From 79-D21 sp022839995 (GTDB lineage Bacteria; Synergistota; Synergistia; Synergistales; 79-D21): a DNA stretch of 64,000 nt. The notes beneath the pieces were generated by a model. The model worked only from the letters and a program-made list of their open reading frames with translations. It was not told the origin of the DNA and searched no databases. The DNA lies in the NCBI GenBank assembly GCA_022839995.1, contig JALHIN010000008.1:1-64000 (forward strand), given 5' to 3'. Shown one piece after another: positions 1 to 8,026 of this stretch (position 1 is its first letter; each line of letters begins with the position of its first letter). Both the position numbers and the translations under genes were made by a program.

Positions 1-99
1 CTGATCGTGCCGGTGGCGCTGGAGCCGGGCCTTCGCTTTGCGGTCCGGGAAGGCGGCCGCACGGTGGGTGCCGGCGTCGTCACCGAGATTCTCGACTAG
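1..99 (+). CDS. tuf: Elongation factor Tu, C-terminal end (partial)
   Basis: The first 32 codons of the window end at TAG 97-99 and read as the last residues of EF-Tu, with the conserved run GLRFAVREGGRTVGAGVVTE near the C-terminus of domain 3. EF-Tu is the GTPase that delivers aminoacyl-tRNA to the ribosome. The start, GTPase domain and domain 2 lie upstream of the window. It sits 19 bases before rpsJ, the usual bacterial tuf-S10 order, so it is probably cotranscribed with the ribosomal genes that follow. The final residues ILD replace the more common IIE or IIK. Identification is by sequence recognition and context. Confidence 0.93.
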   Translation: MIVPVALEPGLRFAVREGGRTVGAGVVTEILD

Positions 100-118
100 T
101 TGTCGGGAGGGGACAGCC

Positions 119-424
119 TTGGCAAAAAGGATACGCATCAACCTAAAAGCGTTTGACCATCGCGTGCTTGACGCTTCTGCGGTCCAGATCGCCGAGACCG
201 CTGAGCGGACAGGCGCGAAGGTTTCAGGACCGATTCCGATCCCGACGGAGATCAACAAGTTCACGATCCTCAAATCTCCGCACAAGGACAAGGATGCTCG
301 GGAGCAGTATGAAATTCGGACACACAAGCGCCTCATCGACATCGTCGACCCGACGCAGAAGACGATGGAGGCCTTAATGCAGCTGAATCTCCCTTCCGGA
401 GTGGACATCCAAATCAAGTTGTAG
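119..424 (+). CDS. rpsJ: Small ribosomal subunit protein uS10
   Basis: A 101-residue protein of normal S10 length. S10 is in the head of the 30S subunit and, as NusE, also takes part in transcription antitermination. I start it at TTG 119, because GGGAGG lies about ten bases upstream and the protein then begins AKRIRINLKAFDHRVLD, as in the family. An in-frame ATG at 38 would add residues encoded by the end of tuf and is rejected. The motif FTILKSPHKDKDAREQYE, around residues 44-61, is diagnostic. First gene of the S10 cluster. Confidence 0.95.
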   Translation: MAKRIRINLKAFDHRVLDASAVQIAETAERTGAKVSGPIPIPTEINKFTILKSPHKDKDAREQYEIRTHKRLIDIVDPTQKTMEALMQLNLPSGVDIQIKL

Positions 425-463
425 CTTTCGGGGGGAGCTCTGAGCGAAAAGGAGCTGAATCGG

Positions 464-1090
464 ATGAGCATGGGAATTCTGGGACGGAAGATTGGAATGA
501 CGCAGATCTTCGACGAAGAGGGAAGAGCCGTCCCCGTAACGGTTGTGGAAGCGGGACCGTGCCCGGTCCTCGCTGTCAGGACACAGGAAAAGAACGGATA
601 CACGGCGGTCGTCCTGGCCTTTGGGCCGAAAAAGGCGAAAAAGGTCCCGAAGCCGATGAAGGTTGTGTTTGAGAAGGCCGGAATCGAGCCGAAAAGGTGG
701 ATCCGGGAATTCCGAATTGACGATGTTACGCCGTACCAGCCCGGAACGGACGTGAAAGCCACGATTTTCGAGGCAGGGGAATCCGTGGACGTGACCGGCG
801 TGAGCAAGGGCAAGGGGACGGCCGGCGGAATGAAGAGGTATGGCTGGGGGGGCGGACCCGCGTCCCACGGCCAGTCGAAATGGCACCGCCGCCCCGGTTC
901 TTCCGGAGCCCACAGCTATCCCGGGAGGGTCTTCAAGGGACACGGGAACCCAGGGCGCATGGGGAACGAGCGGGTCACGGTGAAGAACCTGAAGGTGGCA
1001 GCGATTGACGCCGAGAACAACCTGATCCTGATCAGGGGAGCCATCCCCGGGGCGCGCAACGGCCTCGTGATGGTCCGAAAGAAGCACTAG
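464..1090 (+). CDS. rplC: Large ribosomal subunit protein uL3
   Basis: A 208-residue L3, one of the early assembly proteins of the 50S subunit, whose long loop reaches toward the peptidyl-transferase centre. The loop signature KGKGTAGGMKR lies at residues 115-125, followed by a Gly/His-rich stretch ending WHRRPGSSG near 147. GGAG at 451-454 fits ATG 464; a second ATG at 470 (MGILGRK) is possible. There is a 39-base gap after rpsJ. Length and order match the canonical S10 operon. Confidence 0.95.
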   Translation: MSMGILGRKIGMTQIFDEEGRAVPVTVVEAGPCPVLAVRTQEKNGYTAVVLAFGPKKAKKVPKPMKVVFEKAGIEPKRWIREFRIDDVTPYQPGTDVKATIFEAGESVDVTGVSKGKGTAGGMKRYGWGGGPASHGQSKWHRRPGSSGAHSYPGRVFKGHGNPGRMGNERVTVKNLKVAAIDAENNLILIRGAIPGARNGLVMVRKKH

Positions 1091-1115
1091 GCGGCGGAAG
1101 GAGGGGGGAAAGACC

Positions 1116-1742
1116 ATGCCTACCATGAAGTTGATCAATTTTGAGGGCGAAGTCGTAGGAAGCCTCGAACTTTCCGACGCCGTGTTCGGTGCGCCCATCC
1201 ATGTTCCTGCGATGCACCAGGTTGTCGTTGCCCACCTGGCCAACGCACGGCAGGGGACTGCCAGCGCCAAGACACGAGGAGAAGTGAGTGGCGGGGGGCG
1301 CAAGCCCTTCAGGCAGAAGCACACCGGGAGGGCTCGAGCCGGGAGCACGCGATCCCCGTTGTGGCTAAAGGGTGGAGTCGCCCATGGACCGAAGCCGCGC
1401 GATTACAGCCAGAAGGTCAACCGCAAGGTGAGACAGCTGGCAATGCGGAGCGCGCTTTCCCTGAAGGCGACCGAGGATCGGATGGTCATCGTGGAAAACG
1501 GCGATTTCGGAACCCACAAGACCAAGGCGATGCTGGCTTTTCTCGGAAAGATCGAAGCGAAGCGCAAGCCGCTGATGGTGATTGACGAATCGAAGGAGAA
1601 CATCTACCGTTCTGCGGCAAACATCCCCGGAGCCAAGGTGATTCATGTGGACAGCCTGAACGTCTATGACATCCTGAACCATGAACACCTGATCCTGACG
1701 CGAGCTTCCGCCGAGAAACTGCAGGAGGTGTACGGCCGATGA
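1116..1742 (+). CDS. rplD: Large ribosomal subunit protein uL4
   Basis: A 208-residue L4, whose extended loop lines the peptide exit tunnel. The loop is visible as GGGRKPFRQKHTGRARAG around residues 59-76. In enterobacteria L4 also autoregulates the S10 operon; nothing here shows whether that applies. AGGAGGGGGG upstream serves ATG 1116. Its stop overlaps the rplW start by four bases (ATGA), implying translational coupling. Confidence 0.95.
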   Translation: MPTMKLINFEGEVVGSLELSDAVFGAPIHVPAMHQVVVAHLANARQGTASAKTRGEVSGGGRKPFRQKHTGRARAGSTRSPLWLKGGVAHGPKPRDYSQKVNRKVRQLAMRSALSLKATEDRMVIVENGDFGTHKTKAMLAFLGKIEAKRKPLMVIDESKENIYRSAANIPGAKVIHVDSLNVYDILNHEHLILTRASAEKLQEVYGR

Positions 1743-2035
1743 ACCTCGTAGCGCATGATGTGATTATCCGGCCGATCATCACGGAGAAGTCGAACCGCCA
1801 GATGGAGCACAACAAGTACGCTTTCGAGGTCCATCCGAAGGCGAACAAGGTTTTGATCCGCCAGGCAGTCGAGGAAGTCTTCAAGGTGAAGGTCGAAAGC
1901 GTCAACACGATCAAGGTTCGCTCCAAGCCGAAACGCCTGGGCGTGTTCCTGGGGCGTTCCCGTTCTTGGAAGAAAGCCATCGTGACCCTTGCTGCGGGCG
2001 AGCGCATCAAGTTCTTCGAAGGCGCGAGCGCCTAG
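1739..2035 (+). CDS. rplW: Large ribosomal subunit protein uL23
   Basis: A 98-residue L23, which sits at the tunnel exit and is the docking site for trigger factor and SRP. The N-terminal motif IIRPIITEKS (residues 9-18) and the central NKYAFEVHPKANK (25-37) are typical. The start overlaps the rplD stop, and rplB follows after 20 bases. Normal length with no oddities. Confidence 0.95.
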   Translation: MNLVAHDVIIRPIITEKSNRQMEHNKYAFEVHPKANKVLIRQAVEEVFKVKVESVNTIKVRSKPKRLGVFLGRSRSWKKAIVTLAAGERIKFFEGASA

Positions 2036-2055
2036 GGTACGAGAGGAGAACGAAC

Positions 2056-2883
2056 ATGGCGATGAAAAAATTCAAACCCACAACGCCGAGTCGCCGAACG
2101 ATGGCGAACTCGGACTATACGGAAATCACGTCGACAACGCCTGAGAAGAGCCTGCTCGAGCCGCTGAAGAAGACGGCAGGCCGGAACAATACCGGGCGGG
2201 TGACGATGCGTCATCGCGGAGGCGGAAACAAGCGCCAGTACCGCAAAATCGATTTTAAGCGCGACAAGATCGGAATCCCGGGAAAAGTAGCTACGATCGA
2301 ATACGATCCGAACCGCTCCGCCAGGATAGCGCTCGTTCACTACGCCGACGGGGAAAAGCGGTACATCCTTGCTCCTTCCGGCCTGGCGGTTGGCGCGCAG
2401 ATCATGGCGGGCCCGGGAGCGGATATCAAGCCCGGAAATGCGCTCAAGATGATGGATATCCCGGTGGGAACCGTCGTCCACAACATTGAGCTTGAACCTG
2501 GCCGGGGAGGAGTCCTGGTCCGTTCTGCCGGATCCAGCGCACAGCTGATGGCAAAAGAGGGGAAATACGCCTACGTCAGGATGCCCAGCGGTGAGCTCCG
2601 GCTTGTCCTTCAGCAGTGCATGGCCACGATCGGCCAAGTGGGGAACGAGGAACACGAGAACGTTGTGGATGGAAAAGCTGGAAAAACTCGCTGGCTTGGC
2701 CGCAGACCGAAGGTTCGGGGAATGGTCATGAACCCCGTTGACCATCCGATGGGCGGCGGCGAAGGGTGCAGCAAGTCGAACAAGCATCCTGTTTCTCCAT
2801 GGGGAACTCCAGCCAAGGGATACAGAACCCGCAAATCGAAGCCGTCCGACAAGATGATCGTTCGGCGTCGGTACGCGAAGTAG
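2056..2883 (+). CDS. rplB: Large ribosomal subunit protein uL2
   Basis: A 275-residue L2, needed for subunit association and close to the peptidyl-transferase centre. The signature MNPVDHPMGGGEG starts at residue 225, giving the conserved His at 230. I chose ATG 2056 because GAGAGGAG lies just upstream and the product begins MAMKKFKPTTPSRR; the open frame extends back to 1966 but that part overlaps rplW. The highly basic C-terminus RRRYAK is typical. Confidence 0.95.
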   Translation: MAMKKFKPTTPSRRTMANSDYTEITSTTPEKSLLEPLKKTAGRNNTGRVTMRHRGGGNKRQYRKIDFKRDKIGIPGKVATIEYDPNRSARIALVHYADGEKRYILAPSGLAVGAQIMAGPGADIKPGNALKMMDIPVGTVVHNIELEPGRGGVLVRSAGSSAQLMAKEGKYAYVRMPSGELRLVLQQCMATIGQVGNEEHENVVDGKAGKTRWLGRRPKVRGMVMNPVDHPMGGGEGCSKSNKHPVSPWGTPAKGYRTRKSKPSDKMIVRRRYAK

Positions 2884-2902
2884 AGGCTGAGGAGGGAAGG
2901 AC

Positions 2903-3184
2903 ATGGCAAGGTCCACGAAGAAGGGGCCCTTTGTCGAGCTGAAGCTCCTGCACCGGGTCGAAATGATGAACGAGACGGCAAAAAAGGCAGTCATCAAGAC
3001 CTGGTCGAGGCGATCGACGATCGTGCCCGCCATGATTGGGCACACCATTGCGGTTCATAACGGAAAAACGCACATCCCCGTGTTCATCACGGAAAACATG
3101 ATCGGGCACAAGCTCGGCGAGTTTGCACCGACGCGCAAGTTCGGGGGACATGCCGGGCAGGAATGCGCTTCCGGCGTGAAGTAG
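2903..3184 (+). CDS. rpsS: Small ribosomal subunit protein uS19
   Basis: A 93-residue S19 from the head of the 30S subunit, part of the A-site-facing bridge region. The start MARSTKKGPFVE and the C-terminal GEFAPTRKFGGHAG are family signatures. A GAGGAGGGAAGG ribosome binding site precedes ATG 2903. It lies 19 bases after rplB and 15 before rplV, as in the standard cluster. Confidence 0.95.
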   Translation: MARSTKKGPFVELKLLHRVEMMNETAKKAVIKTWSRRSTIVPAMIGHTIAVHNGKTHIPVFITENMIGHKLGEFAPTRKFGGHAGQECASGVK

Positions 3185-3199
3185 GGGGTTGAGGAAAAG

Positions 3200-3532
3200 A
3201 TGGAAGCACGAGCGATCTCAAAGGGACTGCACATCTCCCCGACGAAGCTGCGCCAAGTGCTCAGCCTGATTCGCGGGAAAAAGGCGGACGAAGCCCTCGC
3301 GATCCTGAAGTTCACCCCCAAAAAGGCGGCGCGGTACGTGGAAAAGGCATTGCAGAGCGCGTTGGCCAATGCGGACAACAACTATGGAATGGATGTTGAC
3401 AAGCTTGTCGTTACCGAAGCCTTTGCCGACCGGGGAGCAGCCATGAAGCGGTTTCGCCCCGTCTCGATGGGCCGGGCTCATCCGTTCAAGCGGACGTCCA
3501 GCCACTTGACCATCGTGGTCTCGGAACGCTAA
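3200..3532 (+). CDS. rplV: Large ribosomal subunit protein uL22
   Basis: A 110-residue L22 whose hairpin lines the exit tunnel. The helix MEARAISKGLHISPTKLRQVL at the N-terminus and the basic hairpin with RGAAMKRFRPVSMGRAHPF (about residues 77-95) are characteristic. Normal length. The next gene, rpsC, begins 12 bases downstream after a clear AAGGAGG. Confidence 0.95.
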   Translation: MEARAISKGLHISPTKLRQVLSLIRGKKADEALAILKFTPKKAARYVEKALQSALANADNNYGMDVDKLVVTEAFADRGAAMKRFRPVSMGRAHPFKRTSSHLTIVVSER

Positions 3533-3544
3533 GGAGGGGTGACC

Positions 3545-4216
3545 GTGGGTCAGAAGATTCATCCCGTGGGGATGCGGTTAGGAATCATTCGCGACTGGGA
3601 ATCCAAATGGTTCGCCAGTGGCAGGAACTATGCCAAGAACCTTCACCAGGATCTCGAACTCCGGCAGTGGATCATCGATCGCTGGAAACCCGCTGGCGTT
3701 TCCAAGGTAGAGATCGAGAGAATCGGGAATGTTATCGCGTTTACGGTTTCGACCGCCCGGCCTGGGGTAGTAATCGGAAAAGGCGGGACCGAAATCCAGA
3801 AGGTTCGGGAGGAACTGCAGGCGAAAACCGGATTGCGGGTGATGATCAATGTACAAGAGATCAAGAACCCGGATATGGAAGCCTCCATACTGGCAGAAAG
3901 CGTCGCCTCTTCGTTGGAAATGAGGGTCAGCTTCCGCCGGGCCATGAAAAAGGCGATCTTCCGCGCGATGAAATCCGGGGCCAAGGGGATCAAGGTCCAG
4001 TGCGGAGGAAGGCTTGGCGGGGCGGAAATCGCAAGGACCGAATGGTATCTTGAGGGCCAGCTCCCTCTTTCGACCCTGCGAGCCGATATCGATTACGGTT
4101 TTGCCGAGGCCAGGACGATTTACGGAGTCATCGGCGTCAAGGTTTGGGTTTACCGTGGCGATACCGCCTACAAGGCCCGGAAAACGGCCAAAGAGGGCGC
4201 AAAGGAAAGGGGTTAA
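3545..4216 (+). CDS. rpsC: Small ribosomal subunit protein uS3
   Basis: A 223-residue S3 at the mRNA entry tunnel with an RNA-binding KH domain. The KH GxxG loop GKGG is at residues 78-81. The start is GTG 3545 (MGQKIHPVGMRLG), since AAGGAGG at 3531-3537 gives a seven-base spacer; an upstream in-frame GTG at 3539 lies almost on the ribosome binding site and is unlikely. The C-terminal domain shows the usual GGRLGGAEIARTEW. Confidence 0.95.
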   Translation: MGQKIHPVGMRLGIIRDWESKWFASGRNYAKNLHQDLELRQWIIDRWKPAGVSKVEIERIGNVIAFTVSTARPGVVIGKGGTEIQKVREELQAKTGLRVMINVQEIKNPDMEASILAESVASSLEMRVSFRRAMKKAIFRAMKSGAKGIKVQCGGRLGGAEIARTEWYLEGQLPLSTLRADIDYGFAEARTIYGVIGVKVWVYRGDTAYKARKTAKEGAKERG

Positions 4217-4222
4217 TGCACC

Positions 4223-4645
4223 ATGCTTATGCCTAGCCGCGTTAAATACAGGAAACCCTTCCGAAGGCCCCTGAGTGGTCGAGCGAAGGGAGCCACCCAG
4301 GTGGATTTCGGGGATTACGGTTTGCAGGCCCTGGATTGTGCCTGGATTACCGCGAGGCAGATCGAGGCGGCGCGTGTCGCGATCTCGAGAAAAATGAAGA
4401 AGGGCGGCAAGATCTGGATCCGGATTTTCCCGGACCGTCCCTTTACGAAAAAGCCGCTCGAAACCCGAATGGGAAAGGGAAAGGGGAATCCCGAATTCTG
4501 GGTCGCCCCGGTCAAGAGGGGGCGGATCATGTTTGAAGTTGCCGGTGTCACTCGGGAAGTTGCCGAGGAAGCCTTCCTCACGGCGGGTCACAAACTGCCG
4601 ATCAGGGTCCGGTTTGTTGCCCGGGAAGGGCTGGGTGGTGAATAG
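4223..4645 (+). CDS. rplP: Large ribosomal subunit protein uL16
   Basis: A 140-residue L16, which helps position tRNA in the A and P sites. The motifs KYRKPFRR near the start, ITARQIEAARVAISR around residues 44-58 and the basic loop with MGKGKGNPEFWVA around 89-101 identify it. ATG 4229 (MPSRVKYRK) is an equally plausible start; nothing decides between them. Six bases separate it from rpsC and three from rpmC. Confidence 0.94.
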   Translation: MLMPSRVKYRKPFRRPLSGRAKGATQVDFGDYGLQALDCAWITARQIEAARVAISRKMKKGGKIWIRIFPDRPFTKKPLETRMGKGKGNPEFWVAPVKRGRIMFEVAGVTREVAEEAFLTAGHKLPIRVRFVAREGLGGE

Positions 4646-4648
4646 ACC

Positions 4649-4864
4649 ATGAAGGCAAAGGATTTTAGGGATCTCACTTTGGAAGAACTTCAGGACAAGC
4701 ATCGTCAGTACAAGGAAGAGCTTTTCAACCTGCGTTTCCAGAGCGCCATCGGGCAGCAGGGAAACCATAGCCGAATTTCGGAAGTCAAGCGGACCATCGC
4801 AAGAATTCTCACGGTGAAGCGCGAGAAGGAAATTGCCATGGAACGCGCGACTGCAAGGAGGTAA
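4649..4864 (+). CDS. rpmC: Large ribosomal subunit protein uL29
   Basis: A 71-residue two-helix L29 located beside L23 at the tunnel exit. It begins MKAKDFRDLTLEELQ and contains the family core ELFNLRFQSAIGQ at about residues 24-36. Three bases separate it from rplP and six from rpsQ, so the genes are tightly cotranscribed. Normal length. Confidence 0.94.
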   Translation: MKAKDFRDLTLEELQDKHRQYKEELFNLRFQSAIGQQGNHSRISEVKRTIARILTVKREKEIAMERATARR

Positions 4865-4870
4865 CGGACG

Positions 4871-5164
4871 ATGGAGGAGAGAACCTCTCATCGGAAGACG
4901 CGGATCGGCACCGTCGTCAGCAACAGGATGCAAAAGACGATCGTTGTCCGCGTGGATCGGATGGCAAAGCACGCGCTTTATGGAAAGCCGGTGCTGAAGT
5001 TCAAGAAATACATGGCACACGACGAAGAAAACACCTGCCGGATCGGCGACCAGGTTCTGATTGAGGAGACGCGTCCCCTGAGCGCCCATAAGCGCTGGGT
5101 GTTGAAGGAAGTCCTGCGCCGGGCCCCGATTCTCGGTGCGGAAACCGGTGACGAGGAGGCGTAG
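4871..5164 (+). CDS. rpsQ: Small ribosomal subunit protein uS17
   Basis: A 97-residue S17, an OB-fold protein binding 16S rRNA in the 30S body. The signature GTVVSNRMQKTIVV is at residues 13-26, and the core ends WVLKEVLRRA. The acidic tail GAETGDEEA makes it slightly longer than the usual 80-90 residues. It is the last gene of the S10-type group and is followed after three bases by rplN, with no terminator between. Confidence 0.94.
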   Translation: MEERTSHRKTRIGTVVSNRMQKTIVVRVDRMAKHALYGKPVLKFKKYMAHDEENTCRIGDQVLIEETRPLSAHKRWVLKEVLRRAPILGAETGDEEA

Positions 5165-5167
5165 GCA

Positions 5168-5536
5168 ATGATCCAGCTTAGGACGGTTCTCAACGTTGCC
5201 GACAATTCCGGTGCAAAAAAGATCATGTGCGTCCATGTCGTGGGTGGCAGCCAGAGATTCGTCGGTTCCGTCGGGGACGTCATCGTTGCCTCGGTCAAGG
5301 AAGCCATCCCCAATAGCAACATCTCGAAAGGGCAAGTGGTCAAGGCCGTGATTGTGCGGACCAGCAAGGAGATCCGGAGGAAGGATGGCTCGTACGTCCG
5401 CTTCGATGACAATGCCGCGGTCATCATCGACAACAACGGAGATCCGAAGGGGACTCGCATCTTTGGGCCCGTTGCCAGGGAGCTTCGCGAGAAGAAGTAC
5501 ATGCGGATCGTCTCGCTGGCACCTGAAGTAGTGTAG
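5168..5536 (+). CDS. rplN: Large ribosomal subunit protein uL14
   Basis: A 122-residue L14, exactly the normal length. It lies at the subunit interface and contacts 16S rRNA. MIQLRTVLNVADNSGAK at the N-terminus is the hallmark, and the run SYVRFDDNAAVIIDNNGDP near residue 77 is also conserved. First gene of the spc-type group; transcription appears continuous from rpsQ. Confidence 0.95.
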   Translation: MIQLRTVLNVADNSGAKKIMCVHVVGGSQRFVGSVGDVIVASVKEAIPNSNISKGQVVKAVIVRTSKEIRRKDGSYVRFDDNAAVIIDNNGDPKGTRIFGPVARELREKKYMRIVSLAPEVV

Positions 5537-5548
5537 GAGGCTCTTGTC

Positions 5549-5875
5549 ATGGGAAAGATGAGAATAAAGAAAGGCGATCGGGTTCACGTCATCTCCGGGA
5601 AGGATGCGGGGAAGGAAGGTAAAGTCCTCCGGAACATCCCCTCCAAGGACATGATCGTCGTCGAGGGGGTCAACCTTGCGACCAAGCACGTCCGCCCGAC
5701 ACAGAAAAACCCGAAGGGCGGGATCATCAAGCAGGAGACCCCGATCTACGCGGCAAAGGCCATGCTCGTTTGCCCCGCCTGCGGAAAGCCCACGCGAGTC
5801 GCCCGAGCTTTCATGGACGATGGGCGGAAAGTGCGGCTCTGCAAGAAGTGCGGCGAAATCGTAGACAAGGTGTAG
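5549..5875 (+). CDS. rplX: Large ribosomal subunit protein uL24
   Basis: A 108-residue L24, an assembly initiator protein with an N-terminal KOW motif (KKGDRVHVISGKDAGKEGKV, residues 7-26). The C-terminal part carries CPAC and CKKC pairs, which suggests a bound zinc; the pairs occur in many but not all L24 proteins. GGAGG precedes ATG 5549. Followed after 13 bases by rplE. Confidence 0.95.
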   Translation: MGKMRIKKGDRVHVISGKDAGKEGKVLRNIPSKDMIVVEGVNLATKHVRPTQKNPKGGIIKQETPIYAAKAMLVCPACGKPTRVARAFMDDGRKVRLCKKCGEIVDKV

Positions 5876-5888
5876 GGAGGAGGCTTCT

Positions 5889-6437
5889 TTGACCATGGTT
5901 CCGCGTTTGCAGACAAAGTATAAGGAAGAGGTCGTCCCGCGCCTGATGAAGGAGTTTTCCTACAAGAACGTCATGGAAACGCCGCGTATCGAGAAAGTGG
6001 TGGTGAATATCGGCGTTGGCGAGGCGAAGGTCGACATCAAGTACATGGATGCGGCCATCAACGAGTTGGCCCAGATCACAGGGCAGAGGCCCGTCTTGAA
6101 AAGGGCAAAGAAATCCGTCGCCGGGTTCAAGCTTCGTGAAGGGATGCCCGTCGCTTGTTCCGTCACCCTTCGGGGAACGAAGAAGTGGGAGTTCCTGGAT
6201 CGGCTACTGTCCCTTGCCCTTCCCAGGATCAAGGACTTCCAGGGGGTTTCCCGGAAAGGATTTGACGGCCGAGGGAATTTTAACCTGGGGCTGAAAGAGC
6301 AGTTGATTTTCCCCGAGATCGACTACGACAAGGTCATCCGTGTCCGTGGCATGAACATCACGATCGTCACGACGGCAAAAAGCGACGAAGAGGCCTACCT
6401 CCTTCTCAAGGAGTTGGGTATGCCGTTCAGTCGTTAA
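5889..6437 (+). CDS. rplE: Large ribosomal subunit protein uL5
   Basis: A 182-residue L5, part of the 5S rRNA-binding central protuberance. The motifs NVMETPRIEKVVVNIGVG (about residues 28-45) and GQRPVLKRAKKSVAGFKLREG (about 70-90) are diagnostic. GGAGGAGG at 5876-5883 is best spaced for TTG 5889; ATG 5895 is the alternative and would shorten the product by two residues. Confidence 0.94.
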   Translation: MTMVPRLQTKYKEEVVPRLMKEFSYKNVMETPRIEKVVVNIGVGEAKVDIKYMDAAINELAQITGQRPVLKRAKKSVAGFKLREGMPVACSVTLRGTKKWEFLDRLLSLALPRIKDFQGVSRKGFDGRGNFNLGLKEQLIFPEIDYDKVIRVRGMNITIVTTAKSDEEAYLLLKELGMPFSR

Positions 6438-6451
6438 GGAGGTTATTCAAG

Positions 6452-6637
6452 ATGTCGAGGACGGCCCTTGAAGTCAAGGCGAAGAGGGAACCGAAATTCA
6501 AGGTGCGCAAGGTGAACCGTTGCCCTCTTTGCGGGCGCGTTCATTCCGTGTTGCGCAAGTTCAACATGTGCCGTTGCTGCTTCCGCAAGCTGGCCCGTGA
6601 GGGGAAAATCCCCGGCGTGGTCAAGTCGAGCTGGTAG
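6452..6637 (+). CDS. rpsZ: Small ribosomal subunit protein uS14, zinc-binding type
   Basis: A 61-residue zinc-type S14 in the 30S head. Four zinc ligands are visible: C24 and C27 (CPLC) and C40 and C43 in CRCC. This is the short zinc form, not the roughly 100-residue zinc-free form used by many proteobacteria. It begins with ATG after an AAGGAGG site. I see no second zinc-independent copy in the window. Confidence 0.95.
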   Translation: MSRTALEVKAKREPKFKVRKVNRCPLCGRVHSVLRKFNMCRCCFRKLAREGKIPGVVKSSW

Positions 6638-6664
6638 CCGCGAGAGCAAAAGGAGGCAGAGGAA

Positions 6665-7069
6665 ATGTACGTGACCGATCCCATAGCGGATATGCTCACG
6701 CGCATCCGGAATGCGAATACGGTTTTCCAGGAAACCGTTGATGTCCCGATGAGCAAAATGAAGCTCGAAATCGCGAAAATCCTCAAGGAAGAGGGCTATA
6801 TTCGCAATTTCAAGGTTTTGAACGACGCCAAGAAGCCGATTTCGATGCTGAGGCTGGTGTTGAACTACGGGCCCAACCGCGAGCGCGTGATCCAGGGGCT
6901 TCGCAGGATCAGCAAGCCTGGTCGTCGAATCTACGTCAACAAGAGTGATTTGCCCAAGGTCATGGGAGGGCTCGGAGTGGCTATCATTTCCACCTCGCAG
7001 GGATTGATGACGGATGCCACAGCCCGTTTCAACGGCCTGGGAGGCGAAGTCATCTGCTACGTCTGGTAG
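6665..7069 (+). CDS. rpsH: Small ribosomal subunit protein uS8
   Basis: A 134-residue S8, a central 16S rRNA-binding assembly protein. It begins MYVTDPIADMLTRIRNAN, and the C-terminal region shows GLRRISKPGRRIYV and GVAIISTSQGLMTD, both conserved. In E. coli S8 represses the spc operon by binding its mRNA near rplE; that is family knowledge, not shown here. AAAGGAGG precedes ATG 6665. Confidence 0.95.
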   Translation: MYVTDPIADMLTRIRNANTVFQETVDVPMSKMKLEIAKILKEEGYIRNFKVLNDAKKPISMLRLVLNYGPNRERVIQGLRRISKPGRRIYVNKSDLPKVMGGLGVAIISTSQGLMTDATARFNGLGGEVICYVW

Positions 7070-7085
7070 TGGGGGGGTGTAGTCC

Positions 7086-7628
7086 TTGTCTCGAATTGGA
7101 AGAAAAAGCATTCCGCTCTCCAAGGGCGTTCAGGTTTCAGTGGAGGGACGGCACGTCAAAGTAAAGGGACCGAAGGGCGAACTTTCGATGGACCTGCTGC
7201 CGTGCGTGGACGTATCGCTCGAGGAGGGCCAGATCGTCGTCACCCGCAAGGATGATGAAATCAAGTCCAGGGCTTTCCACGGCATGACCCGCGCGTTGCT
7301 GAACAACATGGTCGTGGGGGTTAGCGAAGGGTTCCAGAGGCAGCTGGAAATTGTCGGGGTCGGCTACAGAGCCCAGATGCAGGGGAAAACGCTCATCCTG
7401 AACCTGGGATATTCTCACCCGATCCAGGTGGAGCCGCCCGCAGGTATCGAGATCCAGACCGACGGCCCGACAAAGATCCTGATCAAGGGAGCCGATAAGC
7501 AGGCTGTAGGACAGCTCGCGGCAAACATCCGCGGCTTCCGTCCGCCCGAGCCCTACAAGGGGAAGGGGATCCGCTATGCGGGAGAGTTCATCATTCGCAA
7601 GGCCGGTAAGGCTGGATCGAAGAAGTAG
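7086..7628 (+). CDS. rplF: Large ribosomal subunit protein uL6
   Basis: A 180-residue L6 with two similar domains, located near the factor-binding site. MSRIGRKSIPL at the N-terminus, the central IVGVGYRAQMQGK and the C-terminal FRPPEPYKGKGIRYAGE are diagnostic. Translation starts at TTG 7086. Its length and 16-base distance from rpsH are normal. Confidence 0.95.
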   Translation: MSRIGRKSIPLSKGVQVSVEGRHVKVKGPKGELSMDLLPCVDVSLEEGQIVVTRKDDEIKSRAFHGMTRALLNNMVVGVSEGFQRQLEIVGVGYRAQMQGKTLILNLGYSHPIQVEPPAGIEIQTDGPTKILIKGADKQAVGQLAANIRGFRPPEPYKGKGIRYAGEFIIRKAGKAGSKK

Positions 7629-7643
7629 CCGAGGTGAAAGAGC

Positions 7644-8012
7644 ATGATTAGGAAGCGAAGCCGAAACGAGATGCGGTTGATCCGGCACCAGCGCCTCCGC
7701 CAAAAGCTTTCGGGGACGGCAGAAACGCCCAGGCTTTCCGTTTTCAGGAGCCTGAAGCATATTTACGCCCAGGTCATCGATGACGAAAAGGGAACCACGC
7801 TTGTGGCCGTTTCGACCCGTGAGAAGGCCGTTGCGGAACAGCTGAAGGGAACCGGGAATGTCGAAGCGGCGAAATTCGTCGGCAAGCTGGTTGCGGAGCG
7901 AGCCCTTGAAAAGGGGATCCAGGCTGTCGTATTCGACCGGGGCGGCCATATGTACCACGGTCGGGTAAAGGCCCTGGCTGATTCCGCCCGCGAGGCCGGG
8001 CTGAAGTTTTAG
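7644..8012 (+). CDS. rplR: Large ribosomal subunit protein uL18
   Basis: A 122-residue L18, one of the 5S rRNA-binding proteins of the central protuberance. The basic N-terminus with RLSVFRSLKHIYAQVIDDE-type core and the C-terminal GHMYHGRVKALADSAREAG are family features. GAGGTGA precedes ATG 7644. Normal length and position between rplF and rpsE. Confidence 0.94.
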   Translation: MIRKRSRNEMRLIRHQRLRQKLSGTAETPRLSVFRSLKHIYAQVIDDEKGTTLVAVSTREKAVAEQLKGTGNVEAAKFVGKLVAERALEKGIQAVVFDRGGHMYHGRVKALADSAREAGLKF

Positions 8013-8026
8013 GAGGGGAAGGGCCG

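Noticed and set aside
3578..5896. A 772-codon open frame on the minus strand across the ribosomal genes
   Set aside because: It is antisense to rpsC-rplE, has no recognisable domain and reflects the codon bias of the GC-rich opposite strand.
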